64,000 nt of DNA, from positions 496,001-560,000 of the forward strand of contig CAWINM010000010.1 in assembly GCA_963837455.1 (NCBI GenBank), read 5' to 3'. Shown here piece after piece: positions 49,701-57,898 of the stretch (the first letter of the stretch is position 1; each line of letters starts with the position of its first letter). Made by a program: the position numbers and the translations under genes. This stretch comes from DASYQD01 sp963837455 (lineage in GTDB: Bacteria > Acidobacteriota > Thermoanaerobaculia > Multivoradales > JAIOJS01). The notes under the pieces are model-generated. The model had not been told where the DNA came from. It was given only the letters and a program-made list of their open reading frames with translations, and made no database searches.

Positions 49701-49748
49701 TCCGCCCGTGGCGGGAAGGGACCTGCGCCGGTGGCGCAGCGGACATGA
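46713..49748 (+). CDS. RND-like permease without proton-relay residues
   Basis: 1011 residues, close to AcrB length (about 1050). RND landmarks: a first helix (SLVAAAALLVALGAGLLPRL), IAAYPRPGGPRLTVEVTLPS and VVAPLERELAAVPEVRGVDS (porter domain), and VDMLGATPLRAVVEPRAAAL. Helices TM2-TM6 start at about residue 325. In TM4, where AcrB has G-L-V-V-D-D-A-I, this protein has TAVGLAGWPLAAAATPRL, with no acidic residue. TM10 (VVTLGVLLSIAFAAVPSALV) lacks the Lys/Asn polar position. The second porter half and TM8-TM12 end SGMGGAVLGGAAAAMAAAGL and VPHLYARW, as in RND families. It therefore keeps the RND body but should not be proton-driven. 4-nt overlaps on both sides. Confidence 0.82.
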   Translation: MRPAPAATLRPPSLVAAAALLVALGAGLLPRLPIAAYPRPGGPRLTVEVTLPSAGRDELVATVVAPLERELAAVPEVRGVDSFTTDGGARLVVRGGGSPRRGSRDGERLRLLVERRLGDLGVPLGATRIELAPADARPLLEVAVLGGDAAARAAFARGVAVPALARAAGAERVDMLGATPLRAVVEPRAAALAARGLTAADLAARLRRLGATVAVGRVRQGAVARPLVVGETIASLGELRQLRIATAGGAAVLADVASVTLQPLGDGGAYRLDGAPGVLLRLFAPRDGNALRAGVELRRTVRSLAAQAPAGLKLRVVAGGADREWLAVAALTAATLGAALAMVALWRRRGSGWVTALAAAAALPAALLAAVVPLALVGWPLDPVALATLATAVGLAGWPLAAAATPRLVGGEAVPPRLSPEVDGGATFQRLGSALLPAAAWAPLGLVGGSALALAGGPLLAVGAFAAMTLAYARAAQAAGAMPEVRVAPAPDAMADAPGASPVVRRSRRRWWWALGASAMVAFAALAVGGALRGAVRALAPSASTPQVVVAYQLEPELSAAARAARGARWALEIAAALPAPRPSMSWMQPPSRSDGDVAPAALRLTFTDVGQAARATAALQRRLDEAAGVRGSVAARTEAWFAGDGDVAPFELWAIAPTDEGSAALAARVTALLRAGGVAARASSSRASEWRVAPLPRAAGHPFGDDVTSALGDFDAGTVGIPGVEPGIRLRAPGAAGDPRLLPVRAGAEGGVGAVVPLAAVASVRRSAAPPVAVRHDGRPATRLELTARGEGRLPVVAAAVAATPTGPGERLELASTPGALVEARRGLRLATMLGALLVLAALFAVVPSPVSALLAFVPLPCAVGGAILGALALSAGRAGAVVVTLGVLLSIAFAAVPSALVCADADRRRGRGARAREAIRAARDEGSLPLLGWLLAIAASVSAALLVVGGAALPSGMGGAVLGGAAAAMAAAGLLVPHLYARWHGRSEPRRDGPSARGGKGPAPVAQRT

Positions 49749-52700
49749 ACGATGCCGCACCCGTCGCCGGGAGGCGCACGCTGCCTCGCGTCCTCGCCCT
49801 GGCCGTCATCCTGGCCGCCGGCGTGGTGTCGGCGCGGCGGCTGCCCCTCGACTGCGTGCCCCGCTGGTCGGGGGACCTGGCGCTGCGCCTGGTGGTACCG
49901 ACGAGCGATCCCGGCGACGTGGCGCGCCGGTGGGTGATCCCCCTCGAGCAACGGGTGCGGGGGGTGGGTGGGATCGAGGGGATCGCGGGAGAGGTGACAG
50001 CGAGCGGCGCCGACCTTCGCCTGCGGCTGCGCACCGGCGCCGATCCCGACGCGACGGTGGCGCGGCTGCAGCCGCAGCTGGCTCTGGCAGCCGCGGAGCT
50101 GCCGGGGGCGAGCCTCTCGCTGGAAGCCACCGCCGCCGGGCCGGAGGCGCCAGCCATCGTCTGGCTGCGCCACTCCGCGCCCGCCGCAGCAGAGCGGCTC
50201 GCCGCCCGGTTGCGCCGGCTGCCCGGTGTGGCGACGGTGACGGTCCTGGGCGCCGGCGTTCCGGAGGTGGCGGTGGAGCTGCCGGCGGGCTCGCCGCGGC
50301 CCGAGCCGCTGGTGGCACGCCTCGAGTCGAGCCTCGCGGCAGCGGCGCGGGAGAGGTCGCTGGGGCTCGTGCGTGCCGGCGACCATGAGTGGCGGGTGCT
50401 CCAGCCCGCCACGCTGCCCCCCGCGGGCAGTCTTCTGGCGCTCGCCGCCGCGGTGGCGGCGGTTCCCGTGCCGTTGGCGGAGGGGGCCGCCGCCCGGCTG
50501 GGCGACGTCGGGCGGGTGGTGGTGCGCCGGGGGGAGCCCGCCGATGCGGCCCGTCACGACGGGGCCACCACGTTGGCGCTCCGAGTCGAGCGCGACGCCG
50601 ATGCCTCGCTGCTCGCCGTCGCAGCTTCGGTGCGCCGGCAGCTGGTCGCGACATCGGGCGCGCGCCTGGTGTGGCGCGAGGCAGAGGAGCTGCGGACCCT
50701 CCTGCTGCGTCTTGGCGCCGCCCTCGCCGTTCTCACCGGCCTCGCGGCGCTGCTGGGATGGCGGCACGGCGGCGGGCGCGCCGGCGCGGCGCTCGCTTTG
50801 GCGCCCTCCACCTTTGCCGCCGCGGTGGCGTGCGTCTGGCGGCTGAGCGGCACGAGGGTGGACGTGGTCAGCCTCGTCGCCGGCTGGCTGGCGCTGGCGG
50901 CGCTGCTGCCCCTGGCGACCCGTGCCGTGCTCCGGGCGCGGTCTGGGCTCGCCGGTGCCCTTGCCGGCACGGTGATCGCGGCGAGCGCGGTGCCCCTCGT
51001 CGCGGCGCTGGCGCCGGCTGCGCTGCGGGGCTTCCTCCAGCAGCCGGCCCGCACCTTCTTCCTCGCCGTGCTCGCCGGCGCGGCGGCGGCGGCCCTGCTG
51101 CCGTCGTCTCGACCACCCCGTGGTGGCGGTGGCGCCATCGCTCGCGCATCGCTCCGCGACGCCGGCACTACGCTGCTGCTCGCCGCCACGGCCGCCGGCG
51201 TCCTCGCCGCCGGCTGGGGCCGCTCGCTAGTTCCCCGCGCCGAGGCCGTGGCGCCACCCGCCGCCGACCTCACGGCGACGCTGGCGGTGGCGCCGGAGAC
51301 CACGGTGGCGGAGCTTCTACCGCGCGCGGCGGCGACGGAGGGAACGCTGCGCGAGCTCGCCGGGGTGGCGGAAACCTGGGCCTTCCTGCGATCCGGGGCG
51401 GCGCGCGTCGAGGCGCGGCTGTCCCCCGCCGCGCGCCGGCCGGACTCTCTGCGGCGGCTGCTATCGCTGGCGCGCGCGGCGCTGGGGAGCGCAGCTTCCG
51501 TGGCGGCGCCGGCGCTGGGCGGCGTCGAGGTGGCGCCCGCGGATGCCGCTACGGCCCTGGCATTGCGGCCCGACGCAGACAAGGAGGGGCATCGCTACCA
51601 GCTGCTCCTGTGCAGTGCCGACCTGCCGGCGCTCGAGGACGCCTACCGCCGCCTCCGCGAGCGGCTCGCCGGCCTCCACGTCCGCGACTCCTGGGTGAGC
51701 GGTTGGCCCCCGGCCGGACTCAGGCTGCGGCTGGTCCCCCGTCCCGGGGTGACACCCGCCAGTGCCGACGAGCTCATCGAGGCCCTGGCTCGGCGGGTCG
51801 CGCCGGCGACCGCGTACCGCGCTCCGGGTGCCGACGAGCGACGGTTGCGCCTGCTCCTTCCCGACACGCCACGCGACGCCGCCAGCCTGCCACAGGCACG
51901 GCTGGTGCTGGCGCAGCCACTGCCGCTGGCGGCGGGAGCGACGGCCCCGGCGAGCCTCTTCGACCTCGTCGCCGAGCCCCTTCGCGACCACGTGCTCTGG
52001 CAGCAGGGGCGCTTCGTCGTGCCGGTAGAGGTGCGGCCCGCCTACGAGGCCGAGCAGGTCCGGCTCGACATCCGGCGCCGGTGGGACTCGCAGCTGGCGA
52101 CGCTGGCGCTGCCGCCAGCCGCCGAGCTGCTGCGCCCGGATCTCGGGCCGCTGGCGGTGCGCTGGACGCCCGAGGAGATCCGCCTGGCGCTCTTCGCCGC
52201 CGGCTTGCCCTTGCTGCTCTTGGCGCTGGCGACGGCTCGCCTCGGGCGCACCCGCCTCGGCCTGGCGACGATGGCGCCGCTCGCGCTCGGCGCCCTCGCC
52301 GCCGCGCCGCTGCTCTCCGGCGTCCGCGGGCTCGACGACCTCGGCCTCCTGGCGCTCCTCGCCGCCACCGCGGCCTCGCTGGGAGCGACCCTGGTCTGGG
52401 CTGCCGAGCTACCGTTCGGCAGTGCCGGCCGTGTCTACCGCGCCGGCCGTCGGCACGGCTTCGCCACGGGTGCCGGGGCCCTGCTCGCCGCTGCTGCGCT
52501 CGTCGCTCCCACGCTGCCGGTGGGGCCGGCGGCGACGCCCTTCGCCGCGGCGTGGCAGTCGCCGTTGCGGCTGGCAGCGACGGTGACCGCAGTGGCACAG
52601 GGCCTGGCGCTCCTGGTCATCCCGGCGCTTGTCGTGGGTGTGCGCGCGTGGCGGCGGCTCGCGGCGCCCGCGGCGGTGGCGGCGCGCGAGCCGTCGGCGT

Positions 52701-53635
52701 GGGCAGGGCTACTGCGTCCGCGGCTCGAGGCGCGCTCGCTGGTCAAGCTCTACCCGGCGGCAGGGAGCTGGCTGGGGCGCGCCCCGCGGCGAGGGACGGC
52801 GTCGGCGCCGGTTCGTGCGCTCGACCGCGTGAGCTTCGACCTCGAGCCGGGCATCGTCGGCCTGCTCGGCCCCAACGGTGCCGGCAAGACGACACTGCTG
52901 CGGATCCTCACCGGCATCCTCGGCTCCAGCCGCGGTGTCGTGCGCTTCGCCGGCGTGCCGGTGAGCGTGGCCAACCTCGCCGCCTACCGGCGGCACATCG
53001 GGTTCCTGCCGCAGGGGTTCGATGCCTACCCGGGATTCACCGCCGAGCAGTTCCTCGACTACTGGGCGCGCGAGCGCGGCATGCGGGATCCGGTGGCGCG
53101 GCGGCGCGAGATCGCCGGCCTGCTCGCCCTCGTCGGGCTCAGCGAGCATGCGAGTCGCCGCGTGCGCGACTTCTCGGGCGGCATGCGGCAGCGCGTCGGC
53201 ATCGCCCGCGCGCTGCTCGGCGCGCCGCCGGTCCTGGTGGTCGACGAGCCCACGACGGGTCTCGACGTCGAGGCGCGGCTCCAGTTCCGCGCCGCCCTGG
53301 TCGCCATCGCCGCCGAGCGCATCATCGTCTTCTCCACCCACATCGCCAGCGACGTCGAAGCGGTCGCCGCGCGCCTCCTCCTGCTGCACCGCGGCCGCCT
53401 GCGCTTCGACGGCGCTCCGGGCGACCTGGTGGCGCGCGCCCGCGGCCGCGTCTTCGAGACGGTGGTCGACGACGCCGAGCTGGCGGCGGTGGCCCATCGT
53501 TATCGCGTCACCTCGCGCGTGCGCGAGCCCGCCGGCGTGCGCCTGCGCGCCGTCGCCGGCACCGGCGAGGCGATCCCCGGCGCCGCCGTCGAACCCACCC
53601 TCGAGGAGGCCTACCTGGCGGAGCTCCACCGCTGA
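49745..53635 (+). CDS. RND-like permease fused to a C-terminal ABC ATPase
   Basis: 1296 residues in one uninterrupted frame. Residues 1-990 are RND-like: LALAVILAAGVVSARRLPLD, a porter domain with WVIPLEQRVRGVGGIEGIAG and LPGVATVTVLGAGVPEVAVE, TM2-TM6 (about 325-470), a second porter half, and TM7-TM12 (about 815-975). TM4 reads VSLVAGWLALAALLPLATRA, with no Asp where D-D is universal in proton-driven pumps. Residues about 1000-1296 are a full ABC ATPase: LLGPNGAGKTTLLRIL (Walker A from 1042), GFLPQGFDAYPGFTAEQFLD (Q loop), FSGGMRQRVGIARALL (signature, from 1143), VLVVDEPTTGLDVEAR (Asp1167, Glu1168) and IIVFSTHIASDVEAVA (H loop). A C-terminal EPTLEEAYLAELHR closes it. I know of no characterised RND-ABC fusion of this kind. 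Confidence 0.88.
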   Translation: MNDAAPVAGRRTLPRVLALAVILAAGVVSARRLPLDCVPRWSGDLALRLVVPTSDPGDVARRWVIPLEQRVRGVGGIEGIAGEVTASGADLRLRLRTGADPDATVARLQPQLALAAAELPGASLSLEATAAGPEAPAIVWLRHSAPAAAERLAARLRRLPGVATVTVLGAGVPEVAVELPAGSPRPEPLVARLESSLAAAARERSLGLVRAGDHEWRVLQPATLPPAGSLLALAAAVAAVPVPLAEGAAARLGDVGRVVVRRGEPADAARHDGATTLALRVERDADASLLAVAASVRRQLVATSGARLVWREAEELRTLLLRLGAALAVLTGLAALLGWRHGGGRAGAALALAPSTFAAAVACVWRLSGTRVDVVSLVAGWLALAALLPLATRAVLRARSGLAGALAGTVIAASAVPLVAALAPAALRGFLQQPARTFFLAVLAGAAAAALLPSSRPPRGGGGAIARASLRDAGTTLLLAATAAGVLAAGWGRSLVPRAEAVAPPAADLTATLAVAPETTVAELLPRAAATEGTLRELAGVAETWAFLRSGAARVEARLSPAARRPDSLRRLLSLARAALGSAASVAAPALGGVEVAPADAATALALRPDADKEGHRYQLLLCSADLPALEDAYRRLRERLAGLHVRDSWVSGWPPAGLRLRLVPRPGVTPASADELIEALARRVAPATAYRAPGADERRLRLLLPDTPRDAASLPQARLVLAQPLPLAAGATAPASLFDLVAEPLRDHVLWQQGRFVVPVEVRPAYEAEQVRLDIRRRWDSQLATLALPPAAELLRPDLGPLAVRWTPEEIRLALFAAGLPLLLLALATARLGRTRLGLATMAPLALGALAAAPLLSGVRGLDDLGLLALLAATAASLGATLVWAAELPFGSAGRVYRAGRRHGFATGAGALLAAAALVAPTLPVGPAATPFAAAWQSPLRLAATVTAVAQGLALLVIPALVVGVRAWRRLAAPAAVAAREPSAWAGLLRPRLEARSLVKLYPAAGSWLGRAPRRGTASAPVRALDRVSFDLEPGIVGLLGPNGAGKTTLLRILTGILGSSRGVVRFAGVPVSVANLAAYRRHIGFLPQGFDAYPGFTAEQFLDYWARERGMRDPVARRREIAGLLALVGLSEHASRRVRDFSGGMRQRVGIARALLGAPPVLVVDEPTTGLDVEARLQFRAALVAIAAERIIVFSTHIASDVEAVAARLLLLHRGRLRFDGAPGDLVARARGRVFETVVDDAELAAVAHRYRVTSRVREPAGVRLRAVAGTGEAIPGAAVEPTLEEAYLAELHR

Positions 53636-53751
53636 GTCGGCGCCCCACCCCGACACCCGCGGACGCGCTGCCTCGCCTCGCGCTCGCCGGCGAAACAGCG
53701 TGCTAGTCTGCCGCCGCTTCGCAAACTCCAGGTGCCGAGAGGGCTTCCCCG

Positions 53752-55092
53752 ATGAGCGCGATGGAAGAGTTCCTGCAGCAGGTGGTGGCTCGCAACCCCG
53801 GCGAGACCGAGTTCCACCAGGCGGTGCGCGAGGTGGTGGAGTCGGTGTGGCCGGTGATCGAGCGCAGCCCGCGCTACCAGTCCGGCCGCATCCTCGAGCG
53901 CATGGTGGAGCCCGAGCGGGTGCTCATGTTCCGCGTGCCCTGGGTGGACGACCGTGGCGAGATCCGCGTCAACCGTGGCTTCCGCATCGAGATGAGCAGT
54001 GCCCTCGGCCCCTACAAGGGCGGGCTCCGTTTCCACCCCAGCGTCAATCTCGGCATCCTCAAGTTCCTGGCCTTCGAGCAGGTCTTCAAGAACAGCCTCA
54101 CCACGCTGCCGATGGGCGGCGGCAAGGGTGGCAGCGACTTCGATCCCAAGGGGAAGTCCGACGGCGAGGTGATGCGCTTCTGTCAGGCCTTCATGGCCGA
54201 GCTGTGGCGGCACATCGGGCCCAGCACCGACGTGCCGGCCGGGGACATCGGCGTCGGCGGTCGCGAGATCGGCTACCTGTTCGGCATGTACAAGAAGCTC
54301 GCCAACGAGTTCACCGGCGTGCTCACCGGCAAGGGGAGCGCCTGGGGTGGCTCGTTGATCCGCCCCGAGGCCACCGGCTACGGCGCGGTCTACTTCATCC
54401 AGGCCATGCTCGGCACTCGCAACCAGGACCTGCGAGGCAAGCGCGCGACGGTCTCGGGCTCGGGCAACGTCGCCCAGTTCGCGGTGGAGAAGCTGCTCGA
54501 GCTGGGCGCCAAGGTGCTGACTCTCTCGGACTCCGGAGGCACCGTGGTGGATCCGGACGGCATCGACGCCGCCAAGCTCGCCTGGGTGATGGAGCTCAAG
54601 AACGATCGTCGCGGTCGCATCCGCGAGTACGTCGACAAGTTCCCCGGCGCGCAGTTGCTCGACGGCGAGCGGCCGTGGTCGGTGGCGTGCGACGTCGCCG
54701 TGCCCTGCGCCACCGAGAACGAGATCTCGGCAGCCGACGCCGAGCGGCTGCTCGCCAACGGCTGTATCTGCGTGGCCGAGGGCGCCAACATGCCGAGCGA
54801 GCCGGGAGCGGTCGCCAAGTTCGTCGATGCCGGCATCCTGTTCGCGCCCGGCAAGGCGGCCAACGCCGGCGGCGTCGCGGTCTCCGGCCTGGAGATGACG
54901 CAGAACGCCATGCGCCTGCGCTGGACGCGGTCCGAGGTCGACGAGCGCCTGCACATCCTCATGCAGGAGATCCACCGCACCTGCGTCCGCTACGGCAAGC
55001 AGGGGGACGGTCCGGTGAACTACGTAGACGGCGCCAACATCGGCGGCTTCATGAAGGTGGCGGACGCCATGCTCGACCAGGGCGTGGTGTAA
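53752..55092 (+). CDS. gdhA: NADP-type glutamate dehydrogenase
   Basis: 446 residues, the normal size for the hexameric family. Substrate site: GPYKGGLRFHPSVNLGILKF (Lys and the R-F-H-P loop) and LPMGGGKGGSDFDPKGKSDG (catalytic Lys). Also present: PAGDIGVGGREIGYLFGMYK and GSLIRPEATGYGAVYFIQAM. The dinucleotide fold is VSGSGNVAQFAVEKLLELGA, with the S/D-containing turn KVLTLSDSGGTVVDPDG typical of NADP enzymes. The C terminus has CVAEGANMPSEPGAVAKFVD and GKAANAGGVAVSGLEMTQNA. It interconverts glutamate with 2-oxoglutarate and ammonia, in the cytoplasm. A -10-like TAGTCT lies at 53704-53709, upstream of the ATG, so it probably has its own promoter after the ABC-RND operon. Confidence 0.97.
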   Translation: MSAMEEFLQQVVARNPGETEFHQAVREVVESVWPVIERSPRYQSGRILERMVEPERVLMFRVPWVDDRGEIRVNRGFRIEMSSALGPYKGGLRFHPSVNLGILKFLAFEQVFKNSLTTLPMGGGKGGSDFDPKGKSDGEVMRFCQAFMAELWRHIGPSTDVPAGDIGVGGREIGYLFGMYKKLANEFTGVLTGKGSAWGGSLIRPEATGYGAVYFIQAMLGTRNQDLRGKRATVSGSGNVAQFAVEKLLELGAKVLTLSDSGGTVVDPDGIDAAKLAWVMELKNDRRGRIREYVDKFPGAQLLDGERPWSVACDVAVPCATENEISAADAERLLANGCICVAEGANMPSEPGAVAKFVDAGILFAPGKAANAGGVAVSGLEMTQNAMRLRWTRSEVDERLHILMQEIHRTCVRYGKQGDGPVNYVDGANIGGFMKVADAMLDQGVV

Positions 55093-55173
55093 GCGCTACC
55101 ACTCGCCGCCGCGCCGCTTCCTGGCGCCGGCCGCTGCGCTCCGCGTCGTCGCGGGGTCTACAATCGCTGGCAG

Positions 55174-57681
55174 TTGAAGCGATTCGACCCCGAGGCCAGA
55201 CCGCTCGAGGCTTCGCTGCTCGACTTGATCGCGGAGGTCGACGCCGGCGGCGGGATCGTGGCGGTGAGCGGCGTGGTCCAGCTCCTCTTCGGCTGGTCGG
55301 CGGAGGAGCTGCGCGGCCGCAGCCTGCGGGAGCTCCTCGCCGAGGAGGACGCGGCACGCTTCCAGTCACTGCTCGAGCGCGCGGCGAGTCGTCTGGCCCC
55401 GCCCTCGTGCGAGCTGCGCTTCCGCCATCGCCAGGGGTGGGACGTGTGGCTCGAGGTGGTGGCGCGGCCGCTGCCCGACGGCGCCGGCACCTCCATCGGC
55501 GCCCGCGACGTCACCATCCGCCGCCAGGCCGAGATGGCCCTCGAGGAGAGCCGCGAGCGCTACCGCCTGCTCTTCGAGCGCTCACCGGTGGGCGTGCTCC
55601 ACTACGACCGCCACCTGCGGATCTCGGACTGCAACGAGAGCTTCCGCCGCATCATCCAGAGCAGCTACGAGCGACTGGTCGGCTTCGACATGCATCGCCT
55701 CAAGGACCAGCGCGTGTTGCCGGCGCTGGAGGCGGCGCTGGCGGGGGGCCAGGGCTCCTACGAGGGGCCGTACGAGGCGACCACCAGCATGGCCCGGCTC
55801 TGGCTCTCGTTGCGCACGGTGCCGTTCCACGGCCCGCGCGGGGAGGTCCAGGGCGGGATCTGCATCGTCGAGGACGTTACCGAGCGCAAGCTCGCCGAGG
55901 AGGCGCAGCGCGCCACGTACGAGATCTCCGAGGCGGTGCACCGCACCGACGACCTGCGCGAGCTGTTCACGTCCATCCACGCCGTGCTCGCCCGGCTGAT
56001 GCCCGCCGACAACGTCTACATCGCCCTCCTCGACCGCGATACCGACACCGTCTCCTTCCCCTATTTCGTCGACCAGCACGACGCGCCGCCGCCGCCGCGG
56101 CGAGCCACTGGCGGCCTCACCGAAGCGGTGCTGCGCGGCGGCGAGCCGCTGTTGCTCGCCACCCGCGGCGAGCTCGAACGATTCGTGGCCAGCAGCCAGG
56201 TGCCGGTCCATGGCACGCTGCCGGAGTCGTGGCTGGGAGTGCCGCTGCGCCATGGCCAGGAGACCATCGGTCTGCTGGCGCTGCAGAGCTACGACCCTCT
56301 CGTCGCCCTCGGCGATCGCCACCTGCGCATGCTCACCTTCGTCGCCGGCCAGGTGGCGATGGCCATCGCCCGCAAGCGACACGGCGAGCAGATCCAGGTG
56401 ATGGCTTTCTACGACGGCCTCACCGGTCTCTACAACCGCCGCATGCTGCAGGCGCGGGCGCAACAGAGCATCGAGCTGGCGCGGCGCCATCGCTGGTCGC
56501 TGACCTTCCTCTACCTCGACCTCGACCGCTTCAAGAAGGTCAACGACACGCTCGGCCACGCCGCCGGCGACGAGCTGCTGGCGGTGAGCGGACGCGCAGC
56601 CAGGAGGGCTGCGCGCCAGCGACACCCTGGGCGCCTGGGCGGCGACGAGTTCGCCTTCGTGCTGCACGCCATCGACGAGTCGCGGCCGCCGGGATGGCGG
56701 CCGCCGAGCGGCATCCTCGCGCTCGCTCGATCGCCCCTTCGAGGTCGGCGGGCAGCGAGGCCTGCACCTCGGTGGCGGGTGTCGGGATGGCGCTCTGCCC
56801 GAGCAGGCGAGACCCGAGGAGCTGCTCGTGACGCCGACATCGCCATGTACCAGGCCAAGGTGGAGGGAGGCAGCTTCCGCTTCTTCGATCCCCAGCACAG
56901 CCCTTTCAGCCGCGATCGGCTGGCGCTCGAGGCGGAGCTGCGGGCGGCGCTCGCGGGCGGCGAGGTGGAGCTGCACTACCAGCCGGTGCAGGCGCTCGCC
57001 GACGGTGCGCTGGTGGGCTTCGAGGCGCTTGCCCGCTGGCGGCGCGGCGAGCGGTTGTGGCCGGCCGGCGACTTCGTGCCGCTGGCCGAGGAATCGGAGC
57101 TGGTGCGCCTGCTCGACTGGCAGCTGGTGCGGCGCGCGCTGCGCGAGACGCAGCAGCAGCTGCCGGTGAGCGAGCTGGAGGTGGCGAGCAACCTCTCGGC
57201 GCGCTCGCTGCACACCGCCGGCCTCGTCGAGCACCTGGCGACCACCCTGGCGGAGACCGGGGTGGCGCCGGGTCGGGTGGTCCTGGAGGTCACCGAGAGC
57301 GCCGCGGTGAGCGATCCCGCGCACTGCTCGCGCACCTTGCGCGAGCTCGCCGCGCTGGGAGTGCGGCTGGCGCTCGACGACTTCGGCACCGGCTTCGCCT
57401 CGCTCACCTACCTGCGCTCGATGCCGTTCCACCGCGTCAAGATCGACGGCTCGCTGATCCGCGAGATCGGCACCGACGCACGCGCCGAGGAGCTGCTGCA
57501 GGGAGCCATCGGCCTCGGTCACGGGCTCGGCCTCGAGGTGGTGGGAGAGGGGGTGGAGAGCGAGGCGCAGCGCGACTGGCTACGCGCGCACGGCTGCGAC
57601 CTGGTGCAGGGACACCTGGTGGGCTGGCCGGTGGCGGCCAGCGAGCTGCAGGGGTCGGCGCGTCCGCTGTCGCAACCGTAG
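55174..57681 (+). CDS. PAS-PAS-GAF-GGDEF-EAL cyclic-di-GMP protein, local frame errors
   Basis: 835 residues; start TTG at 55174 (weak). Two PAS domains (about 10-120, and 130-245 with YRLLFERSPVGVLHYDRHLR) are followed by a GAF domain (about 255-405, LFTSIHAVLARLMPADNVYI). GGDEF follows: MAFYDGLTGLYNRRMLQARA, TFLYLDLDRFKKVNDTLGHA, and RLGGDEF (residues 487-493). EAL follows: VELHYQPVQALADGALVGFE and EALARW, then RVVLEVTESAAVSDP, LALDDFGTGFASLTYLRSMP, RVKIDGSLIREIG and EGVESEAQRDWLRAHGCDLV. Two stretches (56583-56632 and about 56697-56823) read in another frame, where ASDTLG and ALCPS are recovered; paired indels keep the ORF open. Cyclase and phosphodiesterase motifs both look intact. A -10-like TACAAT lies at 55159. 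Confidence 0.85.
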   Translation: MKRFDPEARPLEASLLDLIAEVDAGGGIVAVSGVVQLLFGWSAEELRGRSLRELLAEEDAARFQSLLERAASRLAPPSCELRFRHRQGWDVWLEVVARPLPDGAGTSIGARDVTIRRQAEMALEESRERYRLLFERSPVGVLHYDRHLRISDCNESFRRIIQSSYERLVGFDMHRLKDQRVLPALEAALAGGQGSYEGPYEATTSMARLWLSLRTVPFHGPRGEVQGGICIVEDVTERKLAEEAQRATYEISEAVHRTDDLRELFTSIHAVLARLMPADNVYIALLDRDTDTVSFPYFVDQHDAPPPPRRATGGLTEAVLRGGEPLLLATRGELERFVASSQVPVHGTLPESWLGVPLRHGQETIGLLALQSYDPLVALGDRHLRMLTFVAGQVAMAIARKRHGEQIQVMAFYDGLTGLYNRRMLQARAQQSIELARRHRWSLTFLYLDLDRFKKVNDTLGHAAGDELLAVSGRAARRAARQRHPGRLGGDEFAFVLHAIDESRPPGWRPPSGILALARSPLRGRRAARPAPRWRVSGWRSARAGETRGAARDADIAMYQAKVEGGSFRFFDPQHSPFSRDRLALEAELRAALAGGEVELHYQPVQALADGALVGFEALARWRRGERLWPAGDFVPLAEESELVRLLDWQLVRRALRETQQQLPVSELEVASNLSARSLHTAGLVEHLATTLAETGVAPGRVVLEVTESAAVSDPAHCSRTLRELAALGVRLALDDFGTGFASLTYLRSMPFHRVKIDGSLIREIGTDARAEELLQGAIGLGHGLGLEVVGEGVESEAQRDWLRAHGCDLVQGHLVGWPVAASELQGSARPLSQP

Positions 57682-57730
57682 CCCACCGCCCGCCTGGCCG
57701 CGCGAGAAGGGTAAGCTCCCGCCAGCTCCC

Positions 57731-57898
57731 ATGGCCGAGCGACAGCCTGCGGCGCCACCCAGCTTCGAGCCCCATCCGGCGACGCCGATCGGTGGCCCCC
57801 CCGCGCCCATCGGCGCGTCGCCATCGCCGCTCGCAAAGTACTGGCGGCCTGACGACAGCTCCGGCGCCGGCGCGGGAAGGCGGCGGCGCCAGCGGTGA
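57731..57898 (+). CDS. Small proline-rich ORF translationally coupled to the REC-PPDK gene
   Basis: 55 residues, starting MAERQPAAPPSFEPHPATPI and ending SPLAKYWRPDDSSGAG plus a basic tail. Its TGA (57896-57898) overlaps the GTG start of the next gene (57895-57897). A -10-like TAAGCT lies at 57711-57716, about 15 nt before the ATG. P/G-rich sequence with an aromatic K-Y-W-R-P motif suggests an unstructured peptide with a binding motif. There is no match I can name. It could instead be a fortuitous frame; the overlap is the main argument for it. Confidence 0.45.
   Translation: MAERQPAAPPSFEPHPATPIGGPPAPIGASPSPLAKYWRPDDSSGAGAGRRRRQR

Noticed and set aside
42055..53656. Long minus-strand open frames opposite the ABC-RND operon (for example 42055-43899, 48015-49760, 52709-53656)
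   Set aside because: They are rich in Arg, Ala, Pro, Gln and His with no domain motifs, and they lie exactly opposite strongly coding plus-strand genes. High GC alone keeps these frames open.
55174..57681. PAS-GGDEF-EAL gene as a pseudogene because of out-of-frame stretches
   Set aside because: The frame stays open end to end, the odd stretches are short and restored in an adjacent frame, and all catalytic motifs are intact. Paired sequencing indels are the simpler explanation.
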